Assembly (NCBI GenBank): GCA_020081605.1
Contig: JAHREC010000049.1
Span: forward strand, 3,658,001 to 3,722,000
DNA length: 64,000 bases
Source: Albifimbria verrucaria
Taxonomy: Eukaryota; Ascomycota; Sordariomycetes; Hypocreales; Stachybotryaceae
Reading direction: 5' to 3'
Position 1 is the first letter of the stretch; each line of letters starts with the position of its first letter. Below are positions 34,027 through 44,844 of the stretch, piece by piece. Made by a program: the position numbers and the translations under genes. Below the pieces are notes generated by a model, which worked only from the letters and a program-made list of their open reading frames with translations, had not been told where the DNA came from and made no database searches.

Positions 34027-35782
34027 ATGGCCATGGAGAAACCAAACGACGAGCTTGCGGGCGCGCCGTCCACCGATACGCCTCCGACCGATAGCCCTCA
34101 GGCCACCGATGTCGAGCAGTTCGACGTGAATGAAAAGGCGCTGCTGCGCAAGATTGACGCGCAGCTTTTGCCCGCCGTCGGAATATTGTACTTGCTTTCG
34201 TTCCTGGATCGATCCAATGGTATGGTAGATATGCTGTTGTTGCGCGCGCCGCTTACACGGAGTAGTTGGAAATGCCCGAATCGAAGGACTCGTTGACGAT
34301 GTTCACATGAGTATGTCTTGCCCCGGTTCATCGACCAATTGCGACTTGTACTGACAAGACCAGCTGGAAATCAATACCTTACGGGTCTGACCCTGTACTT
34401 TGTCGGTTATGTTCTCTTCGAGGTATGCCGCCCGCGCCCTTGATGCGAATTAGCTGACAGTCTAGATTCCCTGCAACATCATCTTGAAGCGAACCACACC
34501 AAGGTTTTGGCTACCCACCTTGACTGTTGTCTGGGGCATTGTCGCTACCCTCATGGGTCTCGTCCACAACTATGCCGGTTTCCTTGCCTCGCGATTTTTC
34601 CTCGGAGTCGCAGAGAGCGGTCTGTTCCCGGGTGTAGTGTTTTACTTTTCCATGTGGTATAAGCGACGAGAGAGACAGTTCCGCATCTCGTTGTTCTTCA
34701 GCGCGGCGTCTCTGGCCGGTGCATTCGGTGGTATTCTCGCTTATGTGAGTCTTGTCAATCTAATCTATATAAAACGAAACTGACGAGATAGGGCATTGGT
34801 CATATGCGCGGCATCGTGTGGGATAATGGTTGGCGCTGGATCTTCATTCTTGTAAGTCCACCACCAATTGTCGCATCTCCGCTTACACCGTGTAGGAAGG
34901 CATTGCGACCGTCGTCATCGCCGTAGGCGCCTACTGGTTCATCCAGAATTACCCAGACACGGCCAAGTTCCTCACCGACGTCGAGCGACGCTTCATCCAT
35001 GCCCGCCTCGCCGCCGACAGCGATGCGACCCACGACGAGCGCTTCACCTGGGACAATGTCCTCAGCGCGGTCAAGGACCCCAAGTGTTGGCTGTACGGCC
35101 TGGGCTTCCATACCATGAGTTTACCGCTATATACATTTTCGCTTTTCTTGGTAAGTTTATCGATTGAGATGGCATGACGAAGCTGACGAGTTAGCCCTCC
35201 ATTATTCGCAATCTTGGATACAAGGCGGCCATTGCCCAGCTCCTCACCATCCCTCCGTATGCGTTTGCCTTTATCTCAACCATCAGCATCGCCATCCTCT
35301 CCGAACGTACCGGAAAGCGCGCAATCTTCATCGGAGGCTCGTCTGCTTTTGCTGCCATCGGCTACATCATCCTGCTGGCCAACAAGGACCCGGCCGGCCG
35401 CCCCGGTGTCTCCTACCTGGGAACCTTTTTCGCCGCCGGTGGCATCTACCCTGCCACGGCGCTCGTGCTCTCGTGGCCTGCCATTAACGTGTCCGGCCAG
35501 ACCAAGCGTGCCGTCGGAAACGCCATGCAAATCACAATTGGCAACCTCGGCGCAGTTATAGGAACGCAGCTCTACCGATCTGGCGACGAACCCCGATACA
35601 TTGTCGGACACTCGTTTGCCCTGGGATATCTGATTGCTAACGTCATCGTCTGCTCCATCTTGTGGTTTGTCCTGCGTGGCGAAAACAAGCGAAAGGCTCA
35701 GATTACAGAAGAGGTCAAGGCAATTGGTAACCTCAAGGACTGGACGGGAGACAACGACCCTAGGTGGAGGTTTGAATACTGA
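34027..35782 (+). CDS. MFS transporter, allantoate permease (Dal5) / anion:cation symporter family
   Basis: A plasma-membrane uptake transporter of about 490 aa with several short introns (donors near 34220, 34312, 34422, 34744, 34852 and 35151). The N-terminal tail leads to LLPAVGILYLLSFLDRSN, spliced to VGNARIEGL, a clear Dal5-family signature. Helices include NQYLTGLTLYFVGYVLFE, then PTLTVVWGIVATLMGLV and ASRFFLGVAESGLFPGVVFY with the family's R-F-x-L-G-x-x-E. YKRRERQFR is the cytoplasmic loop. The second half includes LLTIPPYAFAFISTISIAIL and NAMQITIGNLGAVIGTQLYR. The C-terminus ends in DNDPRWRFEY, as typical. No frameshift is needed. The substrate (allantoate, nicotinate, dipeptide or another carboxylate) cannot be told. 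It is tail to tail with the NmrA-like gene. Confidence 0.9.
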
Positions 35783-35850
35783 GATGGCTACTAGGTTGTC
35801 TTTTGGAGTAAAGTCTTTGAATACACGCTGCTATTTTTAGATAGGTACAA

Positions 35851-36759
35851 CTACGAGTCCATCTTTTCGAGATATGTTTTCACATCTGTCATCGTCAGCC
35901 CCTGCTCGTGGTTCACCGTCTTCTCCTTATCCCAAGCCACGCCCTTGCCCTGCGCAAAGGTGTCGCGATATTTAACCATGGTGTTAGGATCTTCCTCCAT
36001 TTGCTTCTTCAGCACGTCCAGGTCCCACAGCTCCCGTTTAAACGGCTTTTGAAAGCGTGCCTCCACCAAGTCCGCCAGCTGTGCGTACGTCACCGTGTCG
36101 CCCGCCGTATAGACAACCTGGCAGTGCACGTCGCGAGGGTCTAGAATTAGGTCTGCCGTGACTCGGCCAATGTCCTCTGGGGTGGTCACGGTGATGCGGT
36201 TGTCCCAGCTGCCGAGCGCGCGCACCGTCTGCATGTCCAAGTCGACGACACCGAAATCCTGGACGAAAAGGAAGCTCATGAATAGACCCGTCGACACAAT
36301 GATCCAGTCCACGGTGCTCTGTTCGCGGAGCAGTGCACGCACGGCTAGTTGCTCGTCAAACAAGTCCTGCGAGCTTCCCAGTCCGATAACGTCGTAATCC
36401 ATACCAAACTGCCATGGGAAATATCGCGGTACTTTAGCCTGCAGCGCTGCTTGCAAGAGTTTCGTCTGCGTGCCTGAAGGGAGGCCCATGCCGTTGCACG
36501 ACACGACGGTGTTGTAACCCGCAAAGATGCCGGCGAGGTCGTCGACGGATGCGCTCGCCACATCGGCCGCTTCAAATCCTACGCCCAGTGCGCGGAGGTG
36601 CTGCACCGTCTTTTTCTTCTCGGGCGCTGCAGAGTCCAGAGTTGCTTGGCGGAGGAGGACGGATATTTTGGTTGCTTGTCTCTTGGGATGCTGTGCAAGG
36701 GCGTTGAGCACGGCGAGACCAAGCTCCCCGGCTCCGAGAATGAGAACACTATCAGTCAT
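35851..36759 (-). CDS. NmrA-like / isoflavone-reductase-family NAD(P)-binding protein
   Basis: 302 aa in one uninterrupted frame, ATG 36759. The N-terminal Rossmann motif is SVLILGAGELGLAVLNALA. A strand and loop follow (YNTVVSCNGMGLPSG), then the conserved KVPRYFPWQFGMDYD and a substrate-side segment (WIIVSTGLFMSFLF). The C-terminus has TYAQLADLVEARFQKP. This is the NmrA/isoflavone reductase type of atypical SDR, used either as a redox sensor or a reductase. Proximity to the MFS gene (68 bp, convergent) may be chance. It is one of the few genes here with no sequencing-type frame break, although it contains C4/G4 runs. Confidence 0.85.
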   Translation of the reverse strand: MTDSVLILGAGELGLAVLNALAQHPKRQATKISVLLRQATLDSAAPEKKKTVQHLRALGVGFEAADVASASVDDLAGIFAGYNTVVSCNGMGLPSGTQTKLLQAALQAKVPRYFPWQFGMDYDVIGLGSSQDLFDEQLAVRALLREQSTVDWIIVSTGLFMSFLFVQDFGVVDLDMQTVRALGSWDNRITVTTPEDIGRVTADLILDPRDVHCQVVYTAGDTVTYAQLADLVEARFQKPFKRELWDLDVLKKQMEEDPNTMVKYRDTFAQGKGVAWDKEKTVNHEQGLTMTDVKTYLEKMDS

Positions 36760-37038
36760 TTTGGCGATGTTGTAGGCTACGCTACAGATGAATAACCATG
36801 ATTTTACAAGTCACTGCTGCAGTCGCTTTAAACTTACACGTCCCGGCCGGACATAAGCTCTCGTCCGGGGAGGCATCAGGATTGCTAAGCACATGCCGAT
36901 CAGCCACTACGTAACAGTGGGGTTTGGTTGCTTATCCCTGTCACCACAACTTGAAGCCTATTCGCAAGCGACCGAGAACTTTCCATTATTTATTCATGAT
37001 ATCTGTAAACACCGTGACCTCATTACATGCTCCATGCT

Positions 37039-38389
37039 CTAAACAGGCAGCGTTGGTTTATCTGCAAAGCCAACTCTCTTTCCACCCAGGTCAAACACTA
37101 CGAATTGGGCCTTGATCAAGATGTCACCCAGCACGGCGAAAGGAATGCCCTGGGACGTCTGAATACCTCCGAAGCAGTGCGTCTCATTGGCCTGACCGTA
37201 ATTGATGTAATGCCCAGGGATATGTCCCCGGAACCCATCGATGCCAAAGGTGAATTCGGGCAGCTCCGCGTCGCAGGGCATCACCACCATACCTTGGTAA
37301 TCATCAAATGCGGCACCCTCCACCTGGCTGTAGTATGCGTCGACAATGTCGTCCGGCACAAGCAGCAAAGTCGTGCCGGTATCGACAATGCCATTCCACT
37401 TCTTTTCGATGTACTTGCCTTGGCGGTCGACCCTGTAACCCGAGATATTGACCTCCCACAATGGGTTGCTTGGGTTGATGCTGACGTATTTGAGTAGACC
37501 CACGTATTCCGACGTGTCAACAAAGCCAAAGTTATAATGGCCTGCTTTGCCCTTTTGCAGGTTGGCGGTGAAAAGAGGCTTTTCAAGAGTGCTTTGGATA
37601 TTGTCCAAGTATGTCTTCTGTCTTGTTGGACGAACCGTGTTGGCGTTGCTTAGGGCCAGACCGATGATACCAGAGGCAAAAGCGTCGGTGGAAATGTCAC
37701 TCGAGACCTGAACGGCAGCTTGCACGGCCTGCTGGTCAAAGAAGGTCTTGCCGACTTGGACTCGGTCCTTGTAGACGATACCGGACGCACCAGAACCATC
37801 GCCGTAACGGACGTTCCAGCTCTCGCCGCTCAGCGCTTTGCTGGTGTTGGAACGCCTAGCATCATAGAGTATCTGGCCTTGCACCTGAGGGGTAGGTGTC
37901 TGTCGAAAATGTCCATCTAAAAGTTAGCATGGATCGTGGATTTGTAGTGGCAACGTACAAGTCTGACGATCCAGTGTCCAAGTTCAGGTACACGGTTTGT
38001 GGCGGTGTTCCGATTTGAACGGGCACCACGTATTGCGAATCGTACCATGGCGTGTTGTAAGCCGGAACTGACGTTTTATTCTCCCTGCTGTAGTCCGACA
38101 AGGTTAGATCAGTTCGCCATAGATACAAGAGTCTTACCTGTGGCCAGAAACATCTTGAACTTGTCGTGAAGGTAAGGGTTAATCTCAATGGCCTTCATTA
38201 GCCGAGGAGGCATGGTGCCGCCATACTTGGCATGGGCTCGGATCATGGCAGAAGCAGCCTCCATGGACTGATACTTGGTGTTGACAACCTCTGGGAGGCT
38301 AAACGAGCCTTTGGCCTGTCCGGATAGGGGGCGGCATCGACCCATTGCATCGACTGGGCGATGGCCAGAGCGGCGAGCGTAGTCTTCAT
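37039..38389 (-). CDS. Secreted pepsin-like aspartic protease (A1 family)
   Basis: An aspergillopepsin/endothiapepsin-type acid protease. ATG 38389 begins a signal peptide (MKTTLAALAIAQSMQWVDA). A propeptide follows, then the mature part with YVVPVQIGTPPQTVYLNLDT and the first active-site D-T-G-S-S (split by a GTACGT...TTTTAG intron just before LWTFSTD). WNVRYGDGSGASG is the flap region, with its Tyr. The second active site is GIVDTGTTLLLVPD. The end reads PFAVLGDILIKAQFVVFDL. A Cys pair (CDAEL, ETHCFGG) is placed as expected. Two breaks: a missing C near 38330 in the propeptide and a C-run change near 37893. About 410 aa. All key residues are present. Confidence 0.9.
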
Positions 38390-39555
38390 GGTGGCTGATG
38401 GTGCAGTATCCTAAAGTCTGCTTCGTTTCACTGACGAGCAAGTCCAGAAGTGGTGAGGAGGCTACTTATAGCAATCGACGGATAGGGCCATCTCGACAGG
38501 GAGCCATCACGCCAGATGATGCGTCTTGGAACGCTCGAGGGAAGCCAAGGCGGCAGAAGACAAGTCAGGAATGCCATAAACAATGGCGACCCAGAATATG
38601 ACGGCCAGGAGCGACATTTGTTGAGTAAAGGTTGCCCTCGCGCGTGTGGTCTGAGACAGCCGGTTCGTGTCTCGCCTGTGCTCTATTTAGCCAGTGTCTC
38701 TGGGCTGTGAGGCCATGACAGGTTGGCGGAGGGACAATAGAGCGGATCGACAATAGAAGTCACAGCCTCTCACAGGTCTTAGACTAGGTAAAGGCATGAT
38801 TGGATGGGGCGAGTGGACGACATTCTTGACGGGGCTAATTCGTCAGGCGACCCTTTTTAACTGCGTAGGATCACATTCTTGAGGCGAGTCACGATAGACG
38901 GGATGCGAAGGATGGGGATGTCGGAAGTGGTGATGCAGGATATGACGGCATGATGCCGTGGTTGGGTCATGAGCTGAGCTGAAGGGGTGGTATGTTGATG
39001 GTTGACAAAGGAGGAAGAAGAGAGGAAGCCGTGTAAGTGAAGAGGGCTGAGCTAAGCCCTGTGACTGCCAACGGAGTACAGCCGTACCTACCTATGGAGA
39101 GTGGCAATGACGTTAAAATAGGGACCGCAAGTACCGATGGGAGTAAAAATAGCCAAGGAATCGGATCGTCTTTGTCTAAAATCATTGTAAAATTAGAAGA
39201 AGTGTAGGCATATTTTGATATTCTTCCATGATTTTTCTAAGAATTTTCTAACCTGTATCGATGGATCTTGGAGAAATATGCAAAGCCTACGATCCCAGTC
39301 TTTCTATTTTTGCTGCCCACCTAGGTACAGTATACTAGGTAGGTATACAGTATGACCAAGGTAGGCGGGCAGGCGGGTAGGCTTAGGTAGTAGGCGAGTA
39401 GGCCCAAGGTGCACAAAATCTGCCCCTCCATGACTCACTAAGCACAAAAAATGACATGTACTGATAAGATAAGGATCATCGCGGGGCAACATTAAAAATA
39501 GGCTTCATATCGCCCTGCCTGAACCTTCATCATCCAAGGCCTTTGCTCGACAACC
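38390..39555. other. Intergenic with TAGG-rich low-complexity run
   Basis: No gene is seen. 39318-39405 is a low-complexity run of TAGGTA/GTAGGC/GGCGGG words including CTAGGTAGGTATACAG. The rest is unremarkable. Confidence 0.45.
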
Positions 39556-41269
39556 ATGGCTTCTGAAAACCCTACTGCCTCTCCGGCGGCGCCGCACCAG
39601 CCGCCCTTTACCTACACGGCCAACCAGGGCTACGAGCAGACCCAGGAGGTGCCTCCCGAGGTCCGCATGCACAGAGGTGCCCCGCCACCCCAAGACGACA
39701 ACGACGAGGACCTCGACGATATTCTGGGCGACGATGATTTCGACGTCGATGAGGAGGAGTGGGATGCCGACGGAGGAGACCTGACAAAGTCGTACAACCG
39801 TCAACGACAGATTCAGGATGGGGCCGGCGGCGTTGCCTTGCCTCGCTCCAACCAGCAAAAGCCCACCGCCAACACCTTCGCCAGCGTCGACGACCAAGTC
39901 TCGGCCTTGTCCAAGCACGCTGCCAAGATCCGTCTCGACAGCGTCAAGCAGGATGCCGAAAAGGAAAGGACAAGGCCGACCGTGCCACCAGCGAGCAGGT
40001 CCTGGACCAGCGTACCCGCATGATTCTCCTCCAGATGATCAACCGCGGCCTGGTCAGCGAGGTCCACGGTGCCATCAGCACCGGTAAGGAAGCCAACGTC
40101 TACGGCGCCGTGTCCTACGACGAGCGTACCGGCGAAACCACTCAGCGTGCCATCAAGGTGTACAAGACGGCCATTCTGGTGTTCAAGGATCGTGAGAGGT
40201 ACATCACCGGTGAGCATCGATTCAAGGGCGGCTTCGACAAGGGCAACAACCGAAAGATGGTCAAGCTTTGGGCAGAAAAAGAATTCCGTAACCTGCGGAG
40301 GATATACAACGCCGGCATCCCGTGTCCGGAGCCCCTGAGTCTGAAGCTCCACGTCTTGCTGATGGACTTCCTGGGCGACCGCAAGGGCTGGGCTTACCCG
40401 AGACTTCGAGACGCCGTCATCGACGGTGAGGATGTCGACCAGCAGTGGCAGAACCTCTACGTTCAGCTGCTGGGCCTGATGCGCCGAATGTATCAGGTTT
40501 GCAGACTCGTGCACGCCGATTTGAGCGAGTACAACATCCTCTACCACAAGCAAAAGCTGTACATTATCGATGTGTCACAAAGTGTCGAGCCTGACCATCC
40601 GCGGTCGTTGGAGTTCCTCAGAATGGACATTAAAAACGTGGGCGACTTCTTCCGCCGCAAGGGCGTGGACACGCTGAGCGACCGAGCTATTTTCAACTTC
40701 ATCACAGTCCCCGAGGGCGCCGTCGAGGAGCCCGGCATGTCCGAGGCGATCAAGCTGCTGTACGAGGCGAGAACCGCCGTTGCAGACGACGAGCAGGCCG
40801 CGGCGCTGGAAGTTGACAACGAGGTGTTCCGTAACCAGTACATCCCCAGACTCTCGAGCAGGTCTACGACATTGAAAAGGACGCCCAGAAGCTAGGCAAG
40901 GGCGAGGGCAACGAGCTGGTGTACAAGAACCTGCTTGCCGACCAGGTCGTTGCCGGCAACGCCGAGGGAGACGACGCCGAGGAAGACAATGATTCGTCGG
41001 AAGAGTCCGGCGAGGGTGCCGCTCTCGACAGCGACGAGTCCGGCGACGAGGCAGACTTTGAAAAGGGCCGGCCTAGAGGACGCCGGTTCGAGGACAAGGA
41101 CGAGAAGAAAGTAAGTACCTACCGATCCCTGGCCGACAAGGATGGCGCTGACGTTTCCACAGCAACACAAACAGGCGGTTAAAGAGGCCAAGCGGGAGAA
41201 GCGCAAGGAAAAATGCCCAAGCATTTGAAGAAGAAGATTGTCTCGAGCACTTCACGGCGTAAGAAGTAG
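39556..41269 (+). CDS. RIO1: Serine/threonine protein kinase RIO1
   Basis: Atypical kinase/ATPase required for late 40S ribosome maturation, in cytoplasm and nucleus; about 555 aa. An acidic N-terminus (DDNDEDLDDILGDDDFDVD) precedes the RIO domain: STGKEANVYGA (RIO-type P-loop), AIKVYKTAILVFKDRERY, RNLRRIYNAGIPCPEP, LVHADLSEYNIL (catalytic Asp and Asn) and LYIIDVSQSVEPDHP (metal-binding Asp). An acidic region follows, then a GTAAGT...CCACAG intron and a basic Lys-rich tail (KHLKKKIVSS, RRKK). Three single-base losses: A near 39963, C near 40848 and A near 41207. All are in short runs, and the protein is otherwise complete. ATG 39556 has a CAACCATGG context. Confidence 0.95.
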
Positions 41270-41755
41270 TGAAGACATGAATAAATGAAATGATTTGACG
41301 TACACTGCTACCGGATGATTCTGGGTCGATTCGATTCGAGAAATGCATTCCAATTGATAACTTGCGTTCACAGCACGCAGCTCACTCAACATAGCTCCCA
41401 CATGTAGCTCACAACTCACAGCACAACATAGCGCAACACAGCACAGCACAGCACAACAAAGCAGTCGGATGATGAGCACTGATTTGTCGCATGCGCAAGA
41501 CCAGCTGGTTTCGAATGCGTTAACCGCTGGTCGGCGCGAGCGATCCGAACACCTTTGAAGATCAAAGAGAGCGCTGACGACTTGCCGCTGTGATGTGCAT
41601 TAAATATGCTGTGTAGCCCTCGTGGCTGAATTTCTCTAACGGTCATGTTGAAATACCTTCAGCATGCGCTGGCCATCTATTCATTAACTTAAATAATCCC
41701 ACAATTCTCCTTTTATCCGTGCAAGACTACACCAAACCTACAATCCGTAACTGCG
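41270..41755. other. Intergenic between convergent genes, CAGCA-rich run
   Basis: 3' flanks of RIO1 and the Zn2Cys6 gene. A CACAGCACAACA-type low-complexity run lies at 41416-41462. Nothing else is seen. Confidence 0.5.
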
Positions 41756-44266
41756 CTAAAAGTAAAACTGCTGCTGGGGCTGGCCCGGCGGCGGCTGGGC
41801 AACAAAATCAAAGTTCATGGCGTCCATGCCGGTATTCCACGGGTCTGGAGATTCTAACAAAGTTAGCGTATGTAAAATAGCGACGGTTGAAAACTTACCT
41901 CCCCAGATAGAGTCGAATAGATCCATCGGCGCCATGTATTGCGCCGGGTCGATGCCCATGTTGGGCATTTCCATGCCGACATTAGGTGGGAGTTGTTGGC
42001 CATAGGGAGCCTTGTAGCGGTCATGGTCGCCGGAGAGAAATTAGAGTACGTTTCCGATCCTGAAAAGTCCTGCAATGAGGCTCCGTTTTGCATTTCGGCC
42101 ATTGCCATTGCGGCGTCTTCGCGCGGATCTGAGCCGGGCTGTATGTTGCGGAGCTGCGGGTTCGTGACGGCGTTGAACTGGTTGGTGTATGTGAATGGGG
42201 AACCGGCGTGCGTGTGCCGCTGCCACCGGCAGACGAATCTCCCTCCTTCTTCAAGGTGGACCCCACAACAGAGCCGTGGTCGTAGATATTCTTGAGCGCT
42301 GTGAGGGCTCGCCATAGCGGACCCGAAAGCTCAATATCCTTGTCTGTCTGAACAACATGGGGCTCTGGCGAGCTGACGTCTTTGGCGGCCGTTGCGGACA
42401 AGGCTGCGATTAAGTCGCCTTGTAGCTTTCGAACCTCGGGGTCCGCTTTAGTCTCGCAGAGAATACCAAGCAAAAGTGCCGACGACAGGCCGTGATACGT
42501 AAAAGCCCAGCTCCTCGTAGGTATGACGGTAAGTTGGTGCATCGCGAGGAACATGCGAACCGTTTCCGTGAGGTTGTCCTTGCACGTGTCGCCGAGGGCC
42601 TTTTTCTGGTGAGGCTCGAATGGGCTATCTCTCTTGAGGGCCGGCCTGCAGGCGACGGAGATGACAAAAGAGCTGTGGAGACGGATGGCAAAGTACTGCA
42701 GACGATCTAGTACCGACTTGCACTTGTCCTTTTCTCTGATTTGGGGCGGGCGCGAGCGCGAAGAGCTGTGATGGCTTCGCAATTCTCGACGACTTGCTCG
42801 TATGTCGCGTTGGCCAGCGCGCCAGGGCCGAGTCGACGAGAGATGAACTCGATGAGGTGGTGCATGGTTTCTATGTAGGTAAACTCACCCGTGTTGGGGT
42901 CAAGCGAGTAGGGGATTGAGCAGCTAGGTATGTTTGTCATCGGACACCTAAAACTGTTAGATACATCGACGATAGGATGGCTTGTCTTACCGATCAAACG
43001 AGAGCGATATCAGCGTGTCGTGCCAGACACAACTCCACCAGATCTTGCGTCGCATCATGTCCTTGGATTGCGCAGCGCCGTTCTTGTCTGGCAGGTTTGG
43101 ACGGTGGAGACCCAAGGCTTGGGCAAGACGACAGGTGAGTCCAATTAGGGCCCACGACGCTTCCGCCTTCATGTCGTTTAAAAGAACAAAGCTCGTGAGA
43201 AGAAGCGTTTGTATCGAGTCAAAGGATGGTCTACGTCGTTAGTCAAGCTCATTGTTGCGGACGGGGCACCAACCGCAAGAGAAAATTTCCTAGCCGGAGG
43301 AAATGGAATGAGATTTGAATGTACTTTTGCGAGTCCCGCGTGCGAATGTGATATGGAGACTCATGGTACTGTGAGCCTACTGCCAGTACGGCAAAAAGAA
43401 TGGCAAGCCAGGATGCCGTGACGGGCCGTGAGGACTTTACTGAACTTGTCGCATTTCGTGAACGATCTTCCAGGTAAACCATTAGATTTGACTCGAGCTC
43501 ATCAATATCGGCCACGAATCCCCAGAACGGTTGAGGAATTTCTTTGTATGTGCGGAAAAGCCTGCTAGGTTAGCGACGTGATGAAAATTTATGAGGCACT
43601 TACTTCATGACCTCCCGGTCAGAGGGAAGCTCGGATGTGATGTCCTGGGTTAATCGCTGGAGGTGCTGAGACGACATGAGAGGGAACGGCGCAGACGTGT
43701 CCAGGCCAAGGATGGAACGCATATCGCGACGGATGTCGACAGAGTCTTCCTTGTTATTTGGCGACGACTGCTCCCGCAGCAAGGCGGGTATGCTGTTTTG
43801 GCCGAGATATCGATCCCCATTGGAGTCGGAGTCATCGAGGTTTGCTAGAAAATGAGCGCGATTCTCTCAAGACGCGGAGCGACATACCTATCGCGCGCCA
43901 GTTATCCAGGCGCTCCATCTTCTGGCTCTCATCGCGAGCGTCTGAAAAGGACCGCGACCTCTTACGCCCGTGGACGCCATCGTTCTTTACGGCTGCGGAG
44001 CGGTTGGGCTTGTAGGAGCACAGCTGGGGATGCTCGCGCTTGACGCAGTTCTCACACGGCTGCTTGTTGTCACACTTGACCTTGCGCTGGCGACAGGGCC
44101 AGCAGGCGGTACCTGGTCTCATTGAGCTGGATGATCAAGAAAGCTATGAGATAAATGGCAACGCACCGTACCGGACCTTTCGGTGGGAGTGGATAATGCG
44201 ACTTGCCTCCTCAGCAGTCAACTCTTCGACCGGCAGCCGGTCATCCGTGTCGGGGTTGTCGGCCAT
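41756..44266 (-). CDS. Zn2Cys6 fungal transcription factor
   Basis: A nuclear DNA-binding regulator of about 720 aa in several exons. Exon 1 (ATG 44266) encodes MADNPDTDDRLPVEELTAEE. A GTGCGT...ACCAG intron then joins it to the zinc cluster ACWPCRQRKVKCDNKQPCEN-C, with six Cys ending at C-S-Y. A basic linker follows (GRKRSRSFSD). The middle-homology region is typical of the fungal-specific TF domain (SFDSIQTLLLTSFVLL, then SWALIGLTCRLAQALGLHR and RRKIWWSCVWHDTLISLSF). The C-terminus is Gln/Pro-rich (QPPPGQPQQQFYF), perhaps an activation region. Frame breaks lie near 42722 (missing A), 42215 and 42022 (missing C). The target pathway is unknown. The gene is head to head with the RdRP gene. Confidence 0.85.
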
Positions 44267-44844
44267 GGCTCCGTATGAGATCACAACCTTAGACCATATG
44301 AAGCTTTCAGATCCCGAAATCCCGAGATTCAAAGGCGGATATAAAAATATGCGGGGACTCGGCGAATCTGCCGAAAGCTGGTGGATTTGGGATACGAGGG
44401 TGTGCGGTGTGGTGCCGTTGCGCGGAACATTGTAAGTCCGGCTGGAGTGGTGGCAGCTGGCGACGGCCGGGCAGTACAGGGTGCAAAGTGCAGCGTGCAG
44501 AGTACCGAGTACCGACCACCACTCACAGCATCCGCCAGCCAGCACAAGATGCTTCCCGTTTGGTCCTCCCATCCCCCTCCTCGTCCCTTTGCCTCGTCAT
44601 CCTCCACGCCTCCACACCACCTCTAGCATTCCCAACCACTGTGCTTACACCGTCTTTGCTCTGTTGCTCCATCATTATTGGTGCACTGCGGCTTGCGCGA
44701 AACTCGTCCTTTTGCTGTTACATTGCCCTCTGCATCTCTGTCTGTGCTATTCGTGCTGCTTGTGCTGCTTGTGCTGCTTGTGCTGCTTGTGCTCCCGTTT
44801 ACCGTTTGTCTCCCTTGCTTCTTCAGCCCTAATGGGCTGCCACC
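44267..44844. promoter_or_regulatory. Shared divergent promoter of the Zn2Cys6 and RdRP genes
   Basis: 578 bp separate the two start codons, so both promoters must lie here. A (TGCTGCTTG)4 run at 44752-44794 is probably in the RdRP 5' UTR. No clear TATA is seen on either strand. Confidence 0.55.
44752..44794 (+). repeat. TGCTGCTTG 9-bp tandem repeat
   Basis: Four near-perfect copies of GTGCTGCTT(G) directly upstream of the RdRP ATG. Confidence 0.8.

Noticed and set aside
33533..34045. 170-codon minus-strand frame overlapping the MFS transporter start
   Set aside because: It covers the transporter promoter and ATG, and its composition is irregular with no motif. Probably chance, though a divergent gene cannot be fully excluded.
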